A DNA stretch of 32,096 bases from JBOGWP01 sp050693875 (lineage in GTDB: Bacteria > Actinomycetota > CADDZG01 > JAHWKV01 > JBOGWP01): assembly GCA_050693875.1 (NCBI GenBank), contig JBOGWP010000084.1:1-32096 (forward strand). The letters are read 5' to 3'. Position 1 is the first letter of the stretch. Every line of letters begins with the position of its first letter. The translations under genes and the position numbers were made by a program. Shown here in pieces: positions 16,138 through 24,523 of this stretch. The notes below the pieces were generated by a model that was given only the letters and a program-made list of their open reading frames with translations, was not told the origin of the DNA and searched no databases.

Positions 16138-17412
16138 ATGAGGCGCGGACGGGGGGAGGAACAGGCGACGGCTCGGGCGCTCCGACGGTCCAGACACGGG
16201 CTCGTCATCCTGCTGCTGCTCTCGACGTCGATTGCGGCCGGCTGCCGTGGCGAGCCTCGGGCCGCCTCGACGCGCCTGTCGGTGTTCATGGCGAACGACT
16301 GGGGCGGCGCTCCCGCGGTGCTCGACGCGGTTGCGGAGTTCGAGCGCCGTCACCGCGACGTCCGGGTCGAGATCAGGAAGGTCCAGTTCGAATTCATGGC
16401 CGATACGGTGCGGGCGGCCATCGACGCCGGCACCCCGCCGGATGTGGTGCAGTGGCATGCATTCGCGGGAGGCGCCCAGGGGCTCGCCGAACAACTCGAC
16501 GGTGCCTGGAAGGGCATCGACGACGGCGAGTTCATCCCCGGGTCGGTCGAGGACGTCACCTGGGGTGCGCACCGGTACGGCATCCCGCTCGACACCAACG
16601 CGATGCTGCTCCTCTACGATCTCGACAGGTTCTCCTCCGTCGGCGCCTCGGCGCCGACAAATCTCTATACCTTTGGTCAGCTCGAAGCGCTCGCCCGGCG
16701 CCTCTCTCAAGCCGACCGGAAGGCCATCGCCATTCCCGAGAGCACCTGGCACACCTACGGGTGGATCAAGGCCAACGGCGGGGAGGTGGTCGAGGTCGGC
16801 GAGAACGGGCGCCCGGTCTTCACCTTTGGCCGGGCCGAGTCCGTCGAGGCGGTGGCGTTCCTCCGCAAGCTGATCGCCGACGGGGCTGCATTTCCGCCCG
16901 AGGGGGTCGCAGGGGATCGCGTGGACGCCTTCGCGCTCTTCAAGTCGGGGCTGGCAGGGCTCCACGCCACCGGCTCGTGGGACCTTCCGGCACTGAAGCA
17001 GGCAGGGCGCGGCGTCGGGATCATGCAGATGCCCGCCGGCATGAGGGGTACGAGCACGGGAACCTCGCTGGGCGGCAGCAGTCTCTTCGTGGGACGCGGC
17101 TCGCGGCAGCGCACCTTGGCGATCGAGTTCATGCATCTGCTGACGTCGGACCGTTACGCACTTCGCCTCGCCGCCGAGGAGGGGCGGCTTCCGGTGCGGC
17201 TTCGCCTCTACACCGATCCGCTGTTCGCGAGCGCCGAGATGCAGGCGTTCTCCACACAGCTGCGCAGTGCACACCCCTTCCGGCTCGAGGCGTTTCCGCC
17301 GGCCCATCAGGAATTCCAGCGAGCGCTCGAGAACATCCTCGTCCGCGGCGCCGATCCCGCGGGGACCCTGGGAGCGGCCGAGACGAAGGCCAATCGCTCG
17401 ATCACGCAGTGA
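16138..17412 (+). CDS. Extracellular solute-binding lipoprotein (family 1)
   Basis: A 424-residue sugar-type ABC solute-binding protein. The Arg-rich N-terminus and hydrophobic LVILLLLSTSIAAGC give a lipoprotein signal peptide with lipobox cysteine Cys36, so the mature protein is anchored on the outer face of the membrane. Typical family-1 features follow: VFMANDWGGAPAVLDAVAEFERRHRDVRVEI, GTPPDVVQWHAFAGG, WGAHRYGIPLDTNAMLLLYD and GWIKANGGEVV, then WDLPALKQAG late in the protein. No MalF/MalG permease or ATPase lies nearby. Its stop overlaps the GTG of a histidine kinase, so it probably feeds ligand information to that kinase rather than to a transporter (inference). The ATG at 16138 abuts a G-run and the exact start is not certain. 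Confidence 0.85.
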   Translation: MRRGRGEEQATARALRRSRHGLVILLLLSTSIAAGCRGEPRAASTRLSVFMANDWGGAPAVLDAVAEFERRHRDVRVEIRKVQFEFMADTVRAAIDAGTPPDVVQWHAFAGGAQGLAEQLDGAWKGIDDGEFIPGSVEDVTWGAHRYGIPLDTNAMLLLYDLDRFSSVGASAPTNLYTFGQLEALARRLSQADRKAIAIPESTWHTYGWIKANGGEVVEVGENGRPVFTFGRAESVEAVAFLRKLIADGAAFPPEGVAGDRVDAFALFKSGLAGLHATGSWDLPALKQAGRGVGIMQMPAGMRGTSTGTSLGGSSLFVGRGSRQRTLAIEFMHLLTSDRYALRLAAEEGRLPVRLRLYTDPLFASAEMQAFSTQLRSAHPFRLEAFPPAHQEFQRALENILVRGADPAGTLGAAETKANRSITQ

Positions 17413-19235
17413 ACGGACGCGTCGGGAGCGGCCGACCGTCCCCGCCGGAGGCTCGGCGGGCCGGCGGCGTGTGGCATGTGCGTACCTCGATCCTCCGTAA
17501 GGTGCTCGCCGCACAGCTGCTTGCCCTCCTCATCGCCACCCTCGTCGTCACCGCCCTGGAGGTCCGCCTGACGCGATCCGTCCTCGACGGCGAGGCTGCC
17601 CACCTGGCCAAGGGACGCGTCGATGTCCTCGAGCAGGCCTATGAGGACCGGCTGGACCGCATGATCGGGGCCCTCACCAACTTTGGTCAGCTTCTGTATG
17701 CGCAGGGCCTCACCGAGGCCGCCCGGATCGGCGACCTCACTCCCCGCCTGGCGCTTCTCATCCGCAACCTCGACCTGGACGTGCTCCAGCTGATCGACAA
17801 CTCCGCAGCGTTTCCGACGCCCATCTACACCACCGCGGAGCGCCTCGCCGAGCCTCTCACGGTCACCGTGCGGAACGCCGGGATCCGGCCCCCGAGCCGG
17901 CTCGTCCGAACGACGGAGGATCGCTACGTACAGGAGGTAGCGATCCCGATCGACTCGACCGCCGGGGCGACGCGTATCTTCGTCGCGGGAGCGCGCTTCG
18001 ACAGCAGGTACGCCTATCTTGACCTGCGGCCCAAGCTGGAAGACCAGGACGACGACGTCATCCTCGTAGCCGGTGGGAAGGTCGTGGGGGAGACAATTCC
18101 GGAGGAGGTAGCCGCCCCCCCTGGGGCAACGGCCGGACGGCTGCCCACGAAGCCCATGCCGATCAGCATTCGAGACACCGACGGTCTCGTTGTGTACGCC
18201 GGGCTCTCGGGTGGAGGGGAGTCGGAGCAGGGTGCGATCGGGGTCGTCGTGCCGCGCCCGGTCGAGGCTCTGGAGTGGTCCCTTGCCCGGCACCGTTGGC
18301 TCACGACCGTCCTGTTCTCAGTCCTCGCGGTCGGCTCCGGCTGGCTCCTCTTCCGGAAGCTCACCCGCCCGCTGGTCGACCTCGCTCACACGGCGGGACA
18401 GATCGCCGAGGGCGATCTGAAGGCCCAGTTCGACGCGGGGCGCGGCGACGAGACCGACGACGAGGTCGGCAAGCTCGCCTCGGCGCTCGAGCACATGCGG
18501 GTCGAGCTGCGTACGAAGCTCAAGCTGGTCGAGGACCAGGCAGCCGGCTTGAAGGAGTCCTCGAACCGGATCGTGGCCGCCCAGGACGAGGAGCGTCATC
18601 GCCTGGCCCGCGACCTGCACGACGGGCTCCAGCAGCAGCTCGTCGTGCTCCGGATGGGCCTGGGGATGGCCAAGGAGAGCGCCCAGCGCCTGCCCGAGCA
18701 GGCTGGGGATCTGTTCGACGACCTCGGGCACGAGCTCGACCAGATCATCCAGCGGCTGCGCGAGGTGACCCAAGATCTGTATCCGTCGATCCTGCTCGAC
18801 CGTGGACTCACCTCGGCACTCCACAGCTACCTCGGCCGGCTGCCGATCTCGGCCAGGCTCACGTGCAATCCCAACCCCCTGCCTCGCCTTGCTCCGGAGA
18901 TCGAGAGCGGTGCCTACTTCCTGCTGGCCGAGGCCCTCACCAACGCGCTGAAGCATTCCGGCGCGTCGAACATCGAGATCACCGTCGAGCTGCACGACGG
19001 TTCCTGGCTCCTCGTCACGGTCGCCGATGACGGGCGCGGATTCCCGGTCGGGGGCGAGGCGAGGCGCGGAGGCTTGCTGCACATGGAAGACCGGGCTCGG
19101 TCGCTCGGCGGAGAACTGATGATCAGCTCCGAGCCGGGGCAGGGAACGAGAGTGATGGCATCCTTCGTGATCTCGCCCCTGGGACGGGGCGTCCGGCCCC
19201 GGCTCAGGAGCCCGGCCGGAACCGACACGGTGTAG
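17409..19235 (+). CDS. Membrane sensor histidine kinase (HisKA_3 type)
   Basis: About 608 residues from the GTG at 17409, which overlaps the lipoprotein stop as GTGA. A GTG at 17478 (VRTSILRKVL) is an alternative start nearer the first membrane helix (LLALLIATLVVTALEV). An extracytoplasmic sensor of about 240 residues is followed by a second helix (LTTVLFSVLAVGSGWLLF), a HAMP domain (KLTRPLVDLAHTAGQIAEGDL), a coiled stretch and the HisKA_3 domain with phospho-acceptor His404 in RLARDLHDGLQQQL. The HATPase domain shows EALTNALKHSG, VADDGRGF and GLLHMEDRARSLGG. Kinases of this NarX/DesK type pair with LuxR-type regulators; one lies immediately downstream in convergent orientation. Confidence 0.92.
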   Translation: MNGRVGSGRPSPPEARRAGGVWHVRTSILRKVLAAQLLALLIATLVVTALEVRLTRSVLDGEAAHLAKGRVDVLEQAYEDRLDRMIGALTNFGQLLYAQGLTEAARIGDLTPRLALLIRNLDLDVLQLIDNSAAFPTPIYTTAERLAEPLTVTVRNAGIRPPSRLVRTTEDRYVQEVAIPIDSTAGATRIFVAGARFDSRYAYLDLRPKLEDQDDDVILVAGGKVVGETIPEEVAAPPGATAGRLPTKPMPISIRDTDGLVVYAGLSGGGESEQGAIGVVVPRPVEALEWSLARHRWLTTVLFSVLAVGSGWLLFRKLTRPLVDLAHTAGQIAEGDLKAQFDAGRGDETDDEVGKLASALEHMRVELRTKLKLVEDQAAGLKESSNRIVAAQDEERHRLARDLHDGLQQQLVVLRMGLGMAKESAQRLPEQAGDLFDDLGHELDQIIQRLREVTQDLYPSILLDRGLTSALHSYLGRLPISARLTCNPNPLPRLAPEIESGAYFLLAEALTNALKHSGASNIEITVELHDGSWLLVTVADDGRGFPVGGEARRGGLLHMEDRARSLGGELMISSEPGQGTRVMASFVISPLGRGVRPRLRSPAGTDTV

Positions 19236-19236
19236 C

Positions 19237-19249
19237 GCCCCTTCGGGGC
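19237..19249. terminator. Hairpin between convergent kinase and regulator genes
   Basis: GCCCC-TTC-GGGGC is a compact five-base-pair stem that fills the 14-base gap between the kinase stop and the regulator stop. With a UUCG-like loop it would be very stable and could stop transcription from both sides. No T-tract follows. Confidence 0.4.
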
Positions 19250-19936
19250 CTACTCGACGCTTCGCTGGAGGAAGAACAACACCGCTGCGACGCGATGGTT
19301 GATGTCCAGCTCTTCCGACAGGCCGAGCTTGCGGAAGATGGCGTTGATGTGCTTCTCCACGGCCCGCTCACTCAGACTGAGGCCCTGCGCGATTCCCGCA
19401 TTGGTGCGGCCCGTCGCCATGAGCCCGAGCACCTGATGCTCACGCTCGGTGAGCCCGTGGAGCCGCGAGCGCGACCGGCGCTGCTGTGCCTGGAGCAGGC
19501 CGTCGACCACCTTGGGATCGAGAATCGATCCGCCCTGCGCCACCTCTCTGATCGCCTCCGCCAGCTGCACCGGGTCGCCGAGCCGCTCCTTGAGCAGGTA
19601 GGCGAGCCCTCTCGAGCCGTTCTTCAGCAACTCGAGGGCGTACTCGGGGTCGGCGTACTGCGACAGGATCACGACCCCGATCGACTCGTGGTGCTCCCGG
19701 ATGTAGTGGGCGGCGTCGATGCCTTCCGTCCGGTAGGTCGGGGGCATGCGGATGTCGAGGACGACCGCATCCGGCTTGTCGCGTTCGATGTTCTCCATCA
19801 GCTCCGCAGGACTGCCGGCGAGGCCCACGACCTCGATGTCCCGCATCGTGGAGAGAACACTCTTCGCGCCCTCGCGCACGAGGTACTCGTCGTCGGCGAT
19901 CATCACCCGGAGCACTTCAGAGTGCAGGGTCGGCAT
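19250..19936 (-). CDS. NarL/LuxR-type response regulator
   Basis: A 228-residue two-domain response regulator. The receiver has the acidic pair in VMIADDEYLVREG, the phospho-acceptor Asp61 in DAVVLDIRMPP, the switch serine in GVVILSQYADPEYAL and the lysine in YLLKERLGD. The output is a LuxR-type helix-turn-helix: LTEREHQVLGLMATGRTNAGIA, LSERAVEKHINAIFRKLGL. The ATG at 19936 follows GAGGG. The receiver type is the one that partners HisKA_3 kinases, and the convergent kinase gene is 14 bases away, so they probably form a pair although they are transcribed from opposite sides. Targets are unknown. Confidence 0.92.
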   Translation of the reverse strand: MPTLHSEVLRVMIADDEYLVREGAKSVLSTMRDIEVVGLAGSPAELMENIERDKPDAVVLDIRMPPTYRTEGIDAAHYIREHHESIGVVILSQYADPEYALELLKNGSRGLAYLLKERLGDPVQLAEAIREVAQGGSILDPKVVDGLLQAQQRRSRSRLHGLTEREHQVLGLMATGRTNAGIAQGLSLSERAVEKHINAIFRKLGLSEELDINHRVAAVLFFLQRSVE

Positions 19937-19964
19937 GGGTCCCTCTATTTCGCGACGGCCGCGT

Positions 19965-19980
19965 CCCGGCGTTCGCCGGG
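19965..19980 (-). promoter_or_regulatory. Hairpin in the leader of the response-regulator gene
   Basis: CCCGGC-GTTC-GCCGGG is a perfect palindrome 29 bases upstream of the regulator ATG. It could form an RNA hairpin in the 5' leader or be a protein-binding site. The remaining sequence to 20221 (about 240 bases) shows only C-rich and G-rich runs around 20048-20064 and no gene. Confidence 0.3.
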
Positions 19981-20221
19981 CACATCTCCGAGTATGAGCG
20001 CGGGGCCGCCTTCTGTCGGGAGGGTTAGCCACACCTTTGATGAGGGAGGAAAACCCCCCCTCCTCCGGGATCCCCGTCGGATTCCCCGGCGGCTCGCCAT
20101 GCCTCGGAGGCCACCTGGCCTTCCGTACCTGCCCCATGGCGCCGAGACATCTGCGGGCTGCGGCCGCGTCGAGGTGCCGCGGTGACCCCGCCGGGCTCCC
20201 GACCGAGCTTCCCGCTCCGGG

Positions 20222-22330
20222 CTAGCGGCCCTTCTTCACGATCCGGGCGACCCGGGCCAGGTTGACCGCCCAGCCCACGCCAAACGCGGTCGGCAGGAAG
20301 AGGCGCTTCTCCTTCGGGTTCCACCACGCCTGACGGAACCGGGCGACGGTCGGGCGACGAAGGTCGTAGGGGACGAATCCGGCGACCCGCCCGTTCCAGG
20401 TCCGGTCCTTCGGCGCCTTCCTCAGCTCCGAGACGACCGCCGAGACGATCAGCCCGCCGGCGAGGAGGCCAAGCCTTGGCCGGCGCTTTCGCCTTGGAGG
20501 GGCGAGGGGACCTTCGCCGTCGTCCTCACCGTTCTCGTCGAGCCCGAGGTCGGGGACCATCCGGCGGCGCCCCCTGCGCAGGAGCGCGGTTCCAGACACC
20601 AGGAGGCTGGTTGCGAGTGCGAGGAGCCCGGGGACGCCCTCGGGACCCGTCACAGGCAGCGTCCTCGCCACGGTGCGGCCGAGCACCGAGCTCACCGTCT
20701 CGGCGTCGCGTGCGCTGACCTCCTTCCCGAGCTGGTCACGACCGACTGCCGTGCCGGTGTTCGTCAGCGAGCCGGCGGTGCCGGGGAGGGTCGAGGCCTT
20801 GGTCAGCGTCGCCGACTGCCCGGGATCGAGCGAGGCGATGTCGCCGATGTGTCCGAGGATGTCGTCGTCGACCTTGATCGCGGTGAGCCCGGTGTCTCCG
20901 GTGTTCAACACCACGTAGGTATAGGTCACCTGATCGCCGGGGCTTCCGGAGACGGGGTTGGCGGTCTTCACCAGGGAGATTGCCGGGTGGATGATGTCCA
21001 CCGAGTGCGAGTCGCTGGCCGTGGCCACCCGGCCCGCGGCATCGGTGCCCCGCGCGGTCGCGGTGTTGGGGAGCGGGTCGGCATCGCTGCCGGTAATCGC
21101 GTGCGGGCAGGTGTAGGTCCAGACCTCGTTCGGCTCGAGCAGGTCGTCCTGGTCGCCCCCGGACTTGCCCACGAGCGAGGGGGCCGAGTTGCAGTTCGGG
21201 TCGGTGACGGTGACGTTGCCGAGCGGGGCCGCCTGGGTGAGCTGCACCTGCATGGTGTAGGTCACCGTGTCGTCGACGTGGGCCAGCGCGGGGCCGGTCT
21301 TGGTGATCGAGATGCCGAGGTCGCCGCCGACGAAGCAGGCCACCGCCTCGTAGTCGTTGCCGTTGTCGACCGGCCGGGGGTTCGATGCGGCGCCGGTCGT
21401 CTTGCTGATGTCGTAGAGGGCCTCCCGCTCGGGAGCCTGGTTTGCCTTGCCGGTGATGCCGAACAGGTCACCCTGCGGCGAGATGCTGAGCCCCTCCATG
21501 TCGTTGGCGTTCTGGAGCGGGCCGACGTCGGTCGTGGCGCCCGTGGTCTTGTCGATCCTGATCAGGCGGTCGTTGAACCCGGCCTGGTTGGCGACGGCGT
21601 ACATCGGCCGGCCGGGGGCGTTGACGTCGATCGTGATGTCGTCCACGTCCTCCAGACCCATGATCGGAGCGATCTCGACGTAGTCGGCATCGGGGCCGAA
21701 GGCATTCTCGACATGGGCACCCGTGGCCGCATCGACCTGGAGGAGCAGGTCGGGAGCGTTCGGCAGGCGCTCGGTGGCGTACAGGATGCCCGAGGCCGAG
21801 TCGAAGCCCGGCCCGTCGAAGCCCAGCCCGTCGATGTCGTCGAAGGGCACCTCGGGGGCGCCGGGGCCGCTCGTCCCGCTCCCGAACTCGCCGATCATGC
21901 TGTAGTTGCCGGTGGTGAGATCGAGCTTCCCGAACTCCGGACCGTTGCCTGCATACAGTTCCTGGGTCCCCGGCTTGAAGGCCAGCGCCTCGATGTTGAA
22001 GCTGCCGGTCCCGTCGCCGACGTTCTCCTCGTTGGTGGCGGGATCGGTTGCCGTCGGTGACCGGTCGATGCGGGTGAGGAGATCCTCGGCGGTGGCGTCG
22101 TGGCCTCCCGGCGGCGTGAGAGCGCTTCCTGGGAAATCGTCGGCGGCGGCGTAGCAGACCTCCTGCGCAGGGGCGGGAGCCGCGACGACGATCCAGAGCA
22201 CGGCCTGAAGTCCCAGGGCCGAGGCCAGAACCAGGGACCGACGGCGGCGGCGCGGCATCGAGTGCCGGCCGCTCCAGGTCTGTCCGACGCGGTGCGGGCT
22301 GTACGCGAATCGCCATTCGGTTCTCGTCAT
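20222..22330 (-). CDS. Secreted DUF11 surface protein with LPVTG segment and DUF5808-like tail
   Basis: A 702-residue envelope protein. A signal peptide (MPRRRRRSLVLASALGLQ, cleavage after APAPAQ) follows a 24-residue polar lead; the ATG at 22330 has a strong GGAGGAGG Shine-Dalgarno, so the long form is chosen. Residues about 60-345 resemble a beta-propeller of repeated motifs (ALAFKPGTQELYAG, DGLGFD, MEGLSISPQGDLFGI). Two DUF11-type beta-sandwich repeats follow (GISITKTGPALAHVDDTVTYT; ISLVKTANPVSGSPGDQVTY). LPVTG at 558-562, a hydrophobic helix and RRGRRR look like a sortase signal. Unusually another 110 residues follow, with a second helix (LGLLAGGLIVSAVV) and WWNPKEKRLFLPTAFGVGW, which resembles DUF5808. 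It may therefore be a membrane protein rather than wall-anchored. Confidence 0.82.
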   Translation of the reverse strand: MTRTEWRFAYSPHRVGQTWSGRHSMPRRRRRSLVLASALGLQAVLWIVVAAPAPAQEVCYAAADDFPGSALTPPGGHDATAEDLLTRIDRSPTATDPATNEENVGDGTGSFNIEALAFKPGTQELYAGNGPEFGKLDLTTGNYSMIGEFGSGTSGPGAPEVPFDDIDGLGFDGPGFDSASGILYATERLPNAPDLLLQVDAATGAHVENAFGPDADYVEIAPIMGLEDVDDITIDVNAPGRPMYAVANQAGFNDRLIRIDKTTGATTDVGPLQNANDMEGLSISPQGDLFGITGKANQAPEREALYDISKTTGAASNPRPVDNGNDYEAVACFVGGDLGISITKTGPALAHVDDTVTYTMQVQLTQAAPLGNVTVTDPNCNSAPSLVGKSGGDQDDLLEPNEVWTYTCPHAITGSDADPLPNTATARGTDAAGRVATASDSHSVDIIHPAISLVKTANPVSGSPGDQVTYTYVVLNTGDTGLTAIKVDDDILGHIGDIASLDPGQSATLTKASTLPGTAGSLTNTGTAVGRDQLGKEVSARDAETVSSVLGRTVARTLPVTGPEGVPGLLALATSLLVSGTALLRRGRRRMVPDLGLDENGEDDGEGPLAPPRRKRRPRLGLLAGGLIVSAVVSELRKAPKDRTWNGRVAGFVPYDLRRPTVARFRQAWWNPKEKRLFLPTAFGVGWAVNLARVARIVKKGR

Positions 22331-22646
22331 CCGACCTCCTCCCCCTCGCTGCGCGCACGCGGAACGACGAGGCCGCCCCCCAGACGACCTGCCATCGACC
22401 CTCCTGGGGTCCGGGTGACTGTTTCACAGCAGGTAGGGGGCTGTAAAGAGAAGTACGAACGTCTCGGGCGTCGGGCTTCGCCCGCCCCGGCGTCCGGTTC
22501 GGCCGGTGTGGGAAGCAACGGGGTTGCCGATGTGCATAAGCTGGACCGGAAGGTAAGCTTTGCGGCCGACCCGGTGGCCGTTGCCCGGGGGCCGGGCATG
22601 GCAAGGGGATGCAACACGATCGCCACCACGATCGAAGGAGGAGACG
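22331..22646. other. Divergent intergenic region with inverted repeats
   Basis: About 315 bases separate the secreted DUF11 gene (minus) from the Cys-rich gene (plus) and must hold both promoters. TTTCACAGC (22422-22430) and GCTGTAAA (22440-22447) form an imperfect inverted repeat about 95 bases upstream of the DUF11 start. CGGGC-TTC-GCCCG (22472-22484) is a strong short hairpin. TAAGCT occurs twice (in GCATAAGCTGG and GGTAAGCTTTG, near 22535-22560). I see no reading frame with coding character and no riboswitch I can name. Confidence 0.4.
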
Positions 22647-22829
22647 ATGGCCGGTTGCGGATGCAGCATGCTCACCATTGGCGAGAGCACGGGCGAGGCC
22701 TGCGGCTGTGGCTGTGAGGCGCCCGAGCCGAAGACCCGTGACGAGGAGATCGCCGAGCTGTCCGCGCTGCGCGAGGCGGTTTTGCGCCGCCTGTCGGAGC
22801 TGACAGCCGTCGAGCACGCCGGGGCCTGA
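22647..22829 (+). CDS. Small Cys-rich protein, putative metal-binding, 60 aa
   Basis: Sixty residues starting at ATG 22647 after an excellent Shine-Dalgarno (AAGGAGGAGA). The N-terminus has two Cys clusters, GCGCSM at residues 3-8 and ACGCGCEAP at about 18-26, five cysteines in all, followed by an amphipathic helix with hydrophobic heptads (EEIAELSALREAVLRRLSEL). The layout resembles small DUF5320-like proteins, with a Cys/Gly head and a helical tail that could dimerise, but the match is only by eye. A metal-binding or redox role is inferred from the cysteines. It is monocistronic, followed by a hairpin at 22844-22866. Confidence 0.7.
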   Translation: MAGCGCSMLTIGESTGEACGCGCEAPEPKTRDEEIAELSALREAVLRRLSELTAVEHAGA

Positions 22830-22843
22830 TCCTCGAACGGCGC

Positions 22844-22866
22844 CCCTCCGTCCCAGCAAGGGAGGG
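22844..22866 (+). terminator. Hairpin after the Cys-rich gene
   Basis: CCCTCC (22844-22849) and GGAGGG (22861-22866) form a six-base-pair stem with an 11-base loop, 15 bases after the stop codon. No T-tract. The rest of the gap to 23119 (about 250 bases) is GC-rich with no recognisable gene and probably contains the promoter of the polysaccharide cluster. Confidence 0.4.
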
Positions 22867-23119
22867 TAGCCGCTCGCACTCCCCTCATGGGCCGGTTTCC
22901 TCTTCGCGCGCGGGCCTGAAACGCCCCCGGACGGCACGCGCTTCCCGCCCGTCCAGGGCTCCGGGGACCCGGTCCCGCCCCTCTGCCCCGAACGGGGGAC
23001 CCGGAAATAGCCTCGCGAGGCCATATCCGCGCCGCAGGGCGTAGCCGAAAATCCAGGTGCCCACAGTCCACTCAGGCCAGATGGGCCAGGCCCGGGACCC
23101 CCAAGCGAAAGGAGCGCGT

Positions 23120-24523
23120 GTGCGCATCGTCCCTGCCGAACCGCGCCCTGCCCAAGCGCCGAGCGAGCTCGATCATGGCGCGTCGACATCCCCTCCGGCA
23201 CTCGCCGAGCTCGCCCGGCTGATCGAGGTACGAGCCGCGACGGTGGCGGTGGTGGGACTCGGCTACGTGGGGCTCCCACTCCTCGTGGCCGCAGGTGAGG
23301 CGGGATTCGCGGTGGTGGGCATCGACAACGACGAGGCAAAGGTGTCCTCGCTTCGGGCCGGGCGCTCGTACGTGGAAGACGTCCGCGACGACCGGCTGGC
23401 GCATCTGGGCCGCCTCGAGGTGGCAAGCGACCACCAGCTGCTGCGGGCCGCAGATGTGGTCGTGATCGCCGTCCCCACGCCGCTGCGCGATGGGAGCCCG
23501 GACCTCTCGCTGGTTCGCCGGGCGGCATCCCAGGTGGTCCCGGTGCTCCGAAGGGGGCAGCTGGTCGTGCTGGAATCGACCACCTATCCGGGAACCACCG
23601 AAGAGGTGCTTCGACCGATCCTCGAGCAGAACGGACTCGTTGCCGGGCGGGATTTCGCCCTCGCGTACTCGCCGGAGCGGATCGATCCGGGATCCGGTAG
23701 GAGCTTTCGAAACACGCCGAAGATCGTCGCGGGGGTCACTCCGGCGGACTCGGCCATCGCATCGAGCTTCTACGCGGCGATGGTGGACCGCATCGTCGTG
23801 ACGTCGACGCCGCGGGAGGCAGAGATGGCGAAGCTCATCGAGAACACGTTTCGCCAGGTCAACATCGCCCTGGTCAACGAGCTCGCCACGATTGCCCCCG
23901 CCCTCGGAGTGAACCTGTGGGAGGCGCTCGATGCCGCAGCGACGAAGCCCTTCGGCTATCTGCCCTTCTGGCCCGGCCCCGGCGTCGGAGGGCACTGCAT
24001 CGCGATCGACCCCACCTATCTGTCGTGGCGCGTCGAGCAGCATCTCGGATTCGGCATCGGATTCATCGAGCACGCCCGAGCGGTGAACAACCGGATGCCG
24101 GCCTACGTCGCAGCGCGCGTCGGCGAGGCGCTGAACCGCATGGGACGTCCGCTGCAGGGCGCGCGCATCGTCCTCGTCGGCCTCGCCTACAAGCCGGGAG
24201 TCGACGACGTCCGGGAATCGCCCGCCCTCGTCGTGCTCGAGCGGCTGCTTGCCTCCGGAGCACGCATCGTCTACCACGACCCGCACGTCCCCTCGATTCG
24301 CCTCGACCGCAGGCGCAGCGGCGACGTGCTGCGGGCCGACCGCGAGGTGATCCTCTCCTCCCGCCCGCTCGACCCACGCCTGCTTGCCGCCTCCGACTGC
24401 GCCGTGATCCTGACGGCGCATCCCGACGTCGACTACGACGTCCTCGTTGCCTCATCCCCGATGGTCTTCGACGCCACCGGGATCACCCGGTCGCGGCGGG
24501 ACCCGAAGGTGGTGCTGTTGTGA
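23120..24523 (+). CDS. Nucleotide-sugar 6-dehydrogenase (UDP-GlcNAc/ManNAc/Glc type)
   Basis: A 467-residue NAD-dependent UDP-sugar dehydrogenase that oxidises C6 of the sugar to a uronic acid. Residues 1-38 are a polar extension; the Rossmann domain begins VAVVGLGYVGLPLLVAAG. Other signatures are VVIAVPTPL, ESTTYPGTTEE, YSPERIDPG, AKLIENTFRQVNIALVNELA and the active-site Cys293 in GVGGHCIAIDPTYLSW, then GLAYKPGVDDVRESPAL in the C-terminal domain. The ENTFR and GGHC patterns fit the WbpA/WecC branch (UDP-GlcNAc or UDP-ManNAc) rather than classical UDP-glucose dehydrogenase, but substrate cannot be fixed. The GTG at 23120 follows AAAGGAG. Its stop overlaps the next GTG. Confidence 0.9.
   Translation: MRIVPAEPRPAQAPSELDHGASTSPPALAELARLIEVRAATVAVVGLGYVGLPLLVAAGEAGFAVVGIDNDEAKVSSLRAGRSYVEDVRDDRLAHLGRLEVASDHQLLRAADVVVIAVPTPLRDGSPDLSLVRRAASQVVPVLRRGQLVVLESTTYPGTTEEVLRPILEQNGLVAGRDFALAYSPERIDPGSGRSFRNTPKIVAGVTPADSAIASSFYAAMVDRIVVTSTPREAEMAKLIENTFRQVNIALVNELATIAPALGVNLWEALDAAATKPFGYLPFWPGPGVGGHCIAIDPTYLSWRVEQHLGFGIGFIEHARAVNNRMPAYVAARVGEALNRMGRPLQGARIVLVGLAYKPGVDDVRESPALVVLERLLASGARIVYHDPHVPSIRLDRRRSGDVLRADREVILSSRPLDPRLLAASDCAVILTAHPDVDYDVLVASSPMVFDATGITRSRRDPKVVLL

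Noticed and set aside
16452..17408. Upstream extension of the histidine kinase frame across the lipoprotein gene
   Set aside because: The extension is an Arg/Gly-rich shadow of the lipoprotein; the GTG at 17409 overlapping the lipoprotein stop is the sensible start.
22331..22447. Riboswitch upstream of the secreted DUF11 gene
   Set aside because: There are paired segments, but I could not match conserved cores of c-di-AMP, c-di-GMP, cobalamin or other common classes.
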